Assembly: GCA_964603255.1 (NCBI GenBank)
Contig: CAZRVA010000104.1
Location: 1-10,100, forward strand
Direction: 5' to 3'
Source: UBA6183 sp964603255
GTDB lineage: Bacteria; Bacteroidota; Bacteroidia; UKL13-3
Length of the DNA stretch: 10,100 nucleotides
Shown here one piece after another: positions 6,589 through 10,100 of the stretch. The notes under the pieces were generated by a model, which was not told the DNA's origin, made no database searches, and worked only from the letters and a program-made list of their open reading frames with translations. A program made the position numbers and the translations under genes. The first letter of the stretch is position 1, and the number at the start of each line of letters is the position of its first letter.

Positions 6589-7140
6589 TTAAACTGCTAA
6601 AGTTTCGCGAACTTCATCATTGTATAATTTCATGCTTTCTTCTACAATTTTAATTGCAGCTTCTCTACCCATAAACTCGTTAACAACTACTTCTTTGTGT
6701 TCAAGGGCTTTGTAGTCTTCAAAAAATCTGCGCATTTCTAATAAAGTATGCGGTGGTAACTCACTGATGTCGTTAATATGGTTCCAACTCATGTCGTTTG
6801 CAGCAACAGCAATAATTTTATCATCGGCCTCGCCTTGGTCAATCATGTGCATAACACCAATTACTTTGGCATCAATTAAACACATATGTGGTAACTCAAT
6901 GCTGGTTAATACCATAACGTCTAAAGGGTCTTTATCATCGCAGTATGTTTGCGGAATAAAGCCATAATGAGCAGGGTAGTGTACTGATGAAAATAATACG
7001 CGGTCAAGTTTTAACATTCCGCTTTCTTTATCCAACTCAAATTTACCTTTACTTCCTTGAGGTATTTCTATAATTGCTGTTACAACTTCTGGCGCGTTTT
7101 CGCCATAACTTACATGGTGCCAAGGATTAAATAATGTCAT
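6589..7140 (-). CDS. ppa: Inorganic pyrophosphatase, family I (soluble)
   Basis: A 183-residue cytoplasmic enzyme that hydrolyses pyrophosphate to two phosphates, pulling nucleic acid, protein and lipid synthesis forward. The family signature DDKDPLD is complete, with metal ligands D69, D71 and D74 corresponding to E. coli D65, D67 and D70. D101 and D106 of DQGEADDK correspond to E. coli D97 and D102, with K108 matching K104. KFELDK (33-38), R47 and YPAHYGFIP (55-63) complete the active site. Length is typical of the bacterial hexameric type. It is flanked by its own promoter and terminator, so it is monocistronic, as expected of a housekeeping gene. Confidence 0.96.
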   Translation of the reverse strand: MTLFNPWHHVSYGENAPEVVTAIIEIPQGSKGKFELDKESGMLKLDRVLFSSVHYPAHYGFIPQTYCDDKDPLDVMVLTSIELPHMCLIDAKVIGVMHMIDQGEADDKIIAVAANDMSWNHINDISELPPHTLLEMRRFFEDYKALEHKEVVVNEFMGREAAIKIVEESMKLYNDEVRETLAV

Positions 7141-7191
7141 AGTTCTATTTCTAATTAAATTTTACGGGTTATACGTTTTTAAAACGGGGTG

Positions 7192-7222
7192 CAAAGATAA
7201 TATTATTTGGCACAAACAGAAA
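7192..7222 (-). promoter_or_regulatory. Bacteroidota-type promoter of ppa
   Basis: On the minus strand a perfect -7 element TATCTTTG (7192-7199) is preceded, 19 bases upstream, by TTTC (7219-7222), one mismatch from TTTG. Transcription would start near 7185, about 45 bases before the ppa ATG. Confidence 0.62.
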
Positions 7223-7442
7223 TGCTTGTCATGAAGTTAAGGTTATATTATCATATTCAACAAATGAGGTAATCTTAATTTGACTGAATAATCTAAATTA
7301 CTTTTATGTGTGTTCATTGATGCAAGTAGCATAGCATCAAAAGTTCTTCTTACTTTAAAACGAAACTATTACTTTGATTTTATATTGAACACTAACATTA
7401 GCGAATAGCTAACTTTTTTTGGTGCTGGTACTTGAAAGGAAT
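7223..7442. other. AT-rich intergenic stretch without a gene
   Basis: Between the ppa promoter and the stop codon of the lipoprotein gene I see no coding region. It holds a 7-bp inverted repeat (TTGATGC 7317-7323 with GCATCAA 7334-7340) lacking a T-tract, and a weak plus-strand hairpin (TTAGC 7398-7402, GCTAA 7408-7412) followed by seven Ts. No plus-strand gene ends before that T-run, so neither structure gets a functional call. No terminator for the lipoprotein gene is evident. Confidence 0.5.
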
Positions 7443-8003
7443 TTAATGAAGAAATGTACCATTAGAATCAAAATGATAATTGGATATTTCATTAGAGTTA
7501 GAGTCATAATTGATTATACCCTTTATAAAACCGTTTGGATAGAAGTATTTCCATTGTCCGACTTTTTTACCATCCCTAAAAACACCCTCATGTTCTATAA
7601 AGTTATAATGCTTTGAATTCCATAAACTATAATCATTTTTATAACCATAATACCATCTGAATACACCATCTTCACTACCTTTTGTGTATTCTCCATCAAA
7701 CAAAATATCTCTGTATGGACCGTAAATCCTGTAAAAACCATTTAGTATCGAATCATTAATAAATCCTATTTCGGAAACAATGTTACGTGAGTATTTAAAG
7801 TATGTTCTTTTTATGTGCGTTGTTTTGCCGGTTTCTATTATTTCAGTTGAATTGGTACTTTCATTTGAACAAGCCCCTGAAATTAATATAAGAAACATAA
7901 ATGATAGCTTTAAATGCCAAATGTAATTATCACCATTCCGTTCACGCGGTCGTGTCGCCCATGTGTCGCAAAACATTCCAATACTGTCAATCAAATTTTT
8001 CAT
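7443..8003 (-). CDS. Hypothetical lipoprotein with MORN-like repeats
   Basis: An open frame of 186 codons whose specific function I do not recognise. Residues 31-45 (LKLSFMFLILISGAC) look like a lipoprotein signal with acylation at C45. The remainder carries MORN/YwqK-like repeats: LNGFYRIYGPYRDILFDGEY with EDGVFRWYY (87-119), and EGVFRDGKKVGQWKYFYPNG (139-158). Such proteins are often labelled YwqK-family antitoxins, but no toxin gene is adjacent and I do not infer that role. The start is doubtful. Residues 1-30 would place a charged stretch (CDTWATRPRERNGDNY) before the signal, and this part is encoded by a short GC-rich patch with repeats (7938-7970). A start at M36 would leave too short a signal. 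The true start may be a non-ATG codon near residue 28, or the N-terminus may have been altered. It is transcribed away from polX with about 100 bases between them. Confidence 0.6.
   Translation of the reverse strand: MKNLIDSIGMFCDTWATRPRERNGDNYIWHLKLSFMFLILISGACSNESTNSTEIIETGKTTHIKRTYFKYSRNIVSEIGFINDSILNGFYRIYGPYRDILFDGEYTKGSEDGVFRWYYGYKNDYSLWNSKHYNFIEHEGVFRDGKKVGQWKYFYPNGFIKGIINYDSNSNEISNYHFDSNGTFLH
7943..7969. repeat. GC-rich patch with inverted and direct repeats
   Basis: CACG CGGT CGTG (7943-7954) is a 4-bp inverted repeat, overlapping the first of two direct GTGTCGC copies (7952-7958 and 7963-7969). Its base composition contrasts with the AT-rich surroundings. It lies within the doubtful N-terminal part of the lipoprotein frame. 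Confidence 0.4.
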
Positions 8004-8042
8004 TCATCCCAAATAAAGCGTAAATCAAACATAACAAAAACG

Positions 8043-8061
8043 CGTTACAATTTAACGTAAC
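8043..8061. promoter_or_regulatory. Overlapping inverted repeats upstream of polX
   Basis: CGTTA CAATT TAACG (8043-8057) and GTTAC...GTAAC (8044-8048 with 8057-8061) overlap in the divergent gap between the lipoprotein gene and polX. A TATATTTT (8072-8079) just downstream is one base off the -7 consensus, but it has no good TTTG partner. An operator is possible but unproven. Confidence 0.25.
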
Positions 8062-8106
8062 AAAACCACATTATATTTTTAGCTACGCAACCCTTATTTT
8101 TGACCC

Positions 8107-9786
8107 ATGACCAACGAGCAAATTGCTGAAAAACTAAAATGGTATGCCGATTTAAGCGAACTGCATAAAGGCAATCCGTTTAAAATAAAATCGTATGCTG
8201 CGGCTTCTTTTCGCATTGATAAATTATTGGAGCCACTTGCCGGAAAATCAATAGCCGAGCTCGAAAAAATAGATAACGTTGGAAAAAGTGTGGCGGCAAA
8301 AGTGTTTCAACTAACCACCACTGGCACTTTCGATGAGTTGCATGAATTGGAACAAAAAACGCCTGTTGGAGTGCAGCAACTATTTGCCGTTAAAGGAATT
8401 GGTCCTAAAAAAATTGCCTACATTTGGAATAATTTAGGCATTGAAAGTCCGGGCGAGTTACTTTATGCCTGTAACGAAAACCGCTTGGCTCAAGCCAAAG
8501 GTTTCGGGCAAAAAACACAAGACAGCGTAAAACAAAGCATTGAGTTTTTGTTTGCCAACGCACACAAGTTTCATTACGCCAAGTTGGAGCAATTGGCCAA
8601 CGAATTGTTTGATGCCTTAAACGAGTTTGATGGCATTACCAATTTAAGTTTAACAGGTGCCATTAGGCGTAAGTGCGAGGTGTTGGATGAAGTAGAATAT
8701 TGTGCAGCTATTTTGGGCGATGAAAATGATTTTGCTTCTTACATCAGCAATAGATTTAATCCTGATGAATTGGCTGTAAACGGAACAGAAATTACTTTCC
8801 GGTTCAACCAAACCATACCCATTAAAATATATTGTTGCAGTGATGATGAGTTTTACAACACCTTGTTTGAAACCACAGCAAGTGCAGCACACCTGCAAAA
8901 ATTAAAACAGCAACAACGTTTGCCAAATGTTGTTGAAGCAACATCAGAGGAAGATATTTATGCATCGGTTGGGTTAAGTTACATTGAACCCGAAATGCGT
9001 GAAGGTTTTAGTGAATTAGAAATGGCACATGCCAACAAGTTACCTCAATTAATTGAGTTGAGTGATTTAAAGGGGATTTTGCACAACCACAGTACCTACT
9101 CCGATGGTTTAAATACATTGGAGGAAATGGCCGTGTATGCCAAACAACTGGGTTACGAATATTTGGGTATTTGCGACCACAGCAAAGCCGCACAATATGC
9201 AGGAGGATTAACCGAGGAAGAAATAGAAAAACAACACCGAGAAATTGATGTGTTAAACCAAAAACTTGGTCCGTTTAAAATTTTTAAAGGTATTGAGTGT
9301 GATATTTTAGGTGATGGCAGTTTAGATTATGACGAATCGGTTTGGAAAACTTTTGATTTTATAGTGGCCAGTGTGCACAGCAATTTAAAAATGACGGAGG
9401 AAAGAGCCATGAGCAGATTGCTGCGTGCTATTGAAAATCCATACACCACCATATTGGGTCACCCAACAGGAAGGTTGTTGTTGATGCGCGAAGGTTATCC
9501 TGTAGATCATAAAAAAATGATTGATGCATGTGCAGCAAATGGTGTGGTGATTGAAATTAATGCACATCCTTACCGCTTAGATTTAGATTGGCGACATATT
9601 GATTATGCCTTAAACAAAGGTGTTAAACTAAGCATTAACCCCGATGCACATCATACAGAAGGTTACCACGACATGCACTTTGGTGTTTGTGTGGCACGCA
9701 AAGGTGGATTGAGCCGAGACATGTGTTTTAACGCATTGTCTTTATCTGAAATAGATTCGTATTTTAGCCAACGCAAACCCAAGTAA
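8107..9786 (+). CDS. polX: PolX-type DNA polymerase/3'-5' exonuclease, polymerase site apparently lost
   Basis: A 559-residue protein with the two-part bacterial PolX layout: a Pol-beta-like region (about 1-300) and a C-terminal PHP phosphoesterase (about 320-555). Helix-hairpin-helix DNA-binding segments are visible at IDNVGK (55-60), VKGIGPKK (95-102) and AKGFGQKT (130-137). The palm motif GAIRRKCEVLDEVE (184-197) has Glu195 and Glu197 where the family has the catalytic Asp-x-Asp. The third Asp position, expected in the PIKIY stretch, is Lys240, and the YFTGS-like motif reads ETTAS. The PHP site is intact: H326, H328, D333, H358, E397, H424, H452, D513 and H515, with GHPTGR and INPDAH typical of PolX. 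PolX family members act in base-excision or break repair; here a metal-dependent 3'-5' nuclease without polymerase activity is inferred. Its stop overlaps the next start by one base. Confidence 0.92.
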   Translation: MTNEQIAEKLKWYADLSELHKGNPFKIKSYAAASFRIDKLLEPLAGKSIAELEKIDNVGKSVAAKVFQLTTTGTFDELHELEQKTPVGVQQLFAVKGIGPKKIAYIWNNLGIESPGELLYACNENRLAQAKGFGQKTQDSVKQSIEFLFANAHKFHYAKLEQLANELFDALNEFDGITNLSLTGAIRRKCEVLDEVEYCAAILGDENDFASYISNRFNPDELAVNGTEITFRFNQTIPIKIYCCSDDEFYNTLFETTASAAHLQKLKQQQRLPNVVEATSEEDIYASVGLSYIEPEMREGFSELEMAHANKLPQLIELSDLKGILHNHSTYSDGLNTLEEMAVYAKQLGYEYLGICDHSKAAQYAGGLTEEEIEKQHREIDVLNQKLGPFKIFKGIECDILGDGSLDYDESVWKTFDFIVASVHSNLKMTEERAMSRLLRAIENPYTTILGHPTGRLLLMREGYPVDHKKMIDACAANGVVIEINAHPYRLDLDWRHIDYALNKGVKLSINPDAHHTEGYHDMHFGVCVARKGGLSRDMCFNALSLSEIDSYFSQRKPK

Positions 9787-10100
9787 TGCGCACAAAGTTT
9801 TTAATTTTACGTTTTAGTTCCATTGGTGATATTGTATTAACCACTCCGGTTGTGCGCTGCCTTAAGCAACAATATCCGCAAGCCGAAATTCATTACTTAA
9901 CTAAGCCTGCTTTTAAAAGCATTTTGGCAAACAATCCATACATATCGCAAGTGCATGTGTTGGATAAACCTTTGCTTAAAAAAGTAATAGAGCTAAAGCA
10001 TTTAGGTTTTGATCACATCATTGATTTGCACAATAACCTACGCACGCGTATTATTAAAAGCATTATTGATGTGCCTTCATTTAGCTTTGATAAGTTGAAT
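9786..10100 (+). CDS. Glycosyltransferase family 9 (heptosyltransferase-like), 5' part
   Basis: The first 105 codons of a gene cut by the window edge. The translation begins MRTKFLILRFSSIGDIVLTT and continues with TPVVRCLKQQYP, AEIHYLTKPAF and ANNPYISQVHVLD. This is the N-terminal acceptor-side fold of ADP-heptose:LPS heptosyltransferases (GT9, RfaF/WaaF-like), with the SSIGDIVLTTPVV loop near the start. Such enzymes add core sugars to lipopolysaccharide at the inner face of the inner membrane. The ATG shares its A with the polX TAA stop (TAATG), so translational coupling is likely. Donor sugar and exact transferase type cannot be decided without the C-terminal half. The symbol is left blank for that reason. 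Confidence 0.88.
   Translation, partial: MRTKFLILRFSSIGDIVLTTPVVRCLKQQYPQAEIHYLTKPAFKSILANNPYISQVHVLDKPLLKKVIELKHLGFDHIIDLHNNLRTRIIKSIIDVPSFSFDKLN

Noticed and set aside
7317..7340. TTGATGC/GCATCAA inverted repeat as a terminator for the lipoprotein gene
   Set aside because: It lies more than 100 bases past the stop codon and has no T-tract on the minus strand.
7398..7420. Plus-strand hairpin with seven Ts resembling a terminator
   Set aside because: The stem is only 5 bp and AT-rich, and no plus-strand gene or clear promoter lies upstream. A small RNA ending here is possible but unsupported.
7443..8003. Toxin-antitoxin module based on the YwqK-like repeats
   Set aside because: No partner toxin gene is adjacent, and MORN-like repeats alone do not indicate an antitoxin.

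Overview
The window looks like a draft scaffold from a Bacteroidota bacterium. Four things point there: a cell-surface enzyme ending in a type IX secretion (T9SS, Por-type) C-terminal sorting domain, good matches to the Bacteroidota promoter (TTTG, 19 bases, TAnnTTTG) upstream of pruA and ppa, AT-rich DNA with weak Shine-Dalgarno signals, and families typical of the phylum. A run of ten Ns at 6289-6298 marks an assembly gap. I cannot fix the genus.

Layout. Bases 1-174 hold a palindromic intergenic repeat and no gene. From 5893 down to 232 everything is on the minus strand: pruA (delta-1-pyrroline-5-carboxylate dehydrogenase) with its own promoter and terminator, then a probable two-gene unit of a secreted peptidylarginine/agmatine-deiminase-family protein and, 15 bases later, an S41 tail-specific protease, closed by a perfect 18-bp terminator hairpin at 175-213. 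Bases 5983-6500 form a gene-free repeat island: two stretches of a 7-bp tandem repeat, a duplicated 30-base element, a duplicated palindrome and a separate short palindrome, with the assembly gap inside. The minus-strand ppa (inorganic pyrophosphatase) follows, with promoter and terminator. Next is an unfamiliar minus-strand lipoprotein with MORN-like repeats. Finally, on the plus strand, polX overlaps by one base the start of a family 9 glycosyltransferase that runs off the window.

Functionally this is mostly core metabolism and envelope work: proline catabolism, pyrophosphate hydrolysis, envelope proteolysis, an exported arginine-modifying enzyme, DNA repair and lipopolysaccharide sugar transfer. 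I see no defence system, prophage, CRISPR array, insertion sequence or RNA gene.

The points most worth a second look are: a PolX whose three polymerase metal-binding aspartates all appear replaced (E, E, K) while the PHP nuclease site is complete; an exported deiminase with the domain order of Porphyromonas gingivalis PPAD but only part of its substrate pocket; and the dense repeat island around the gap.
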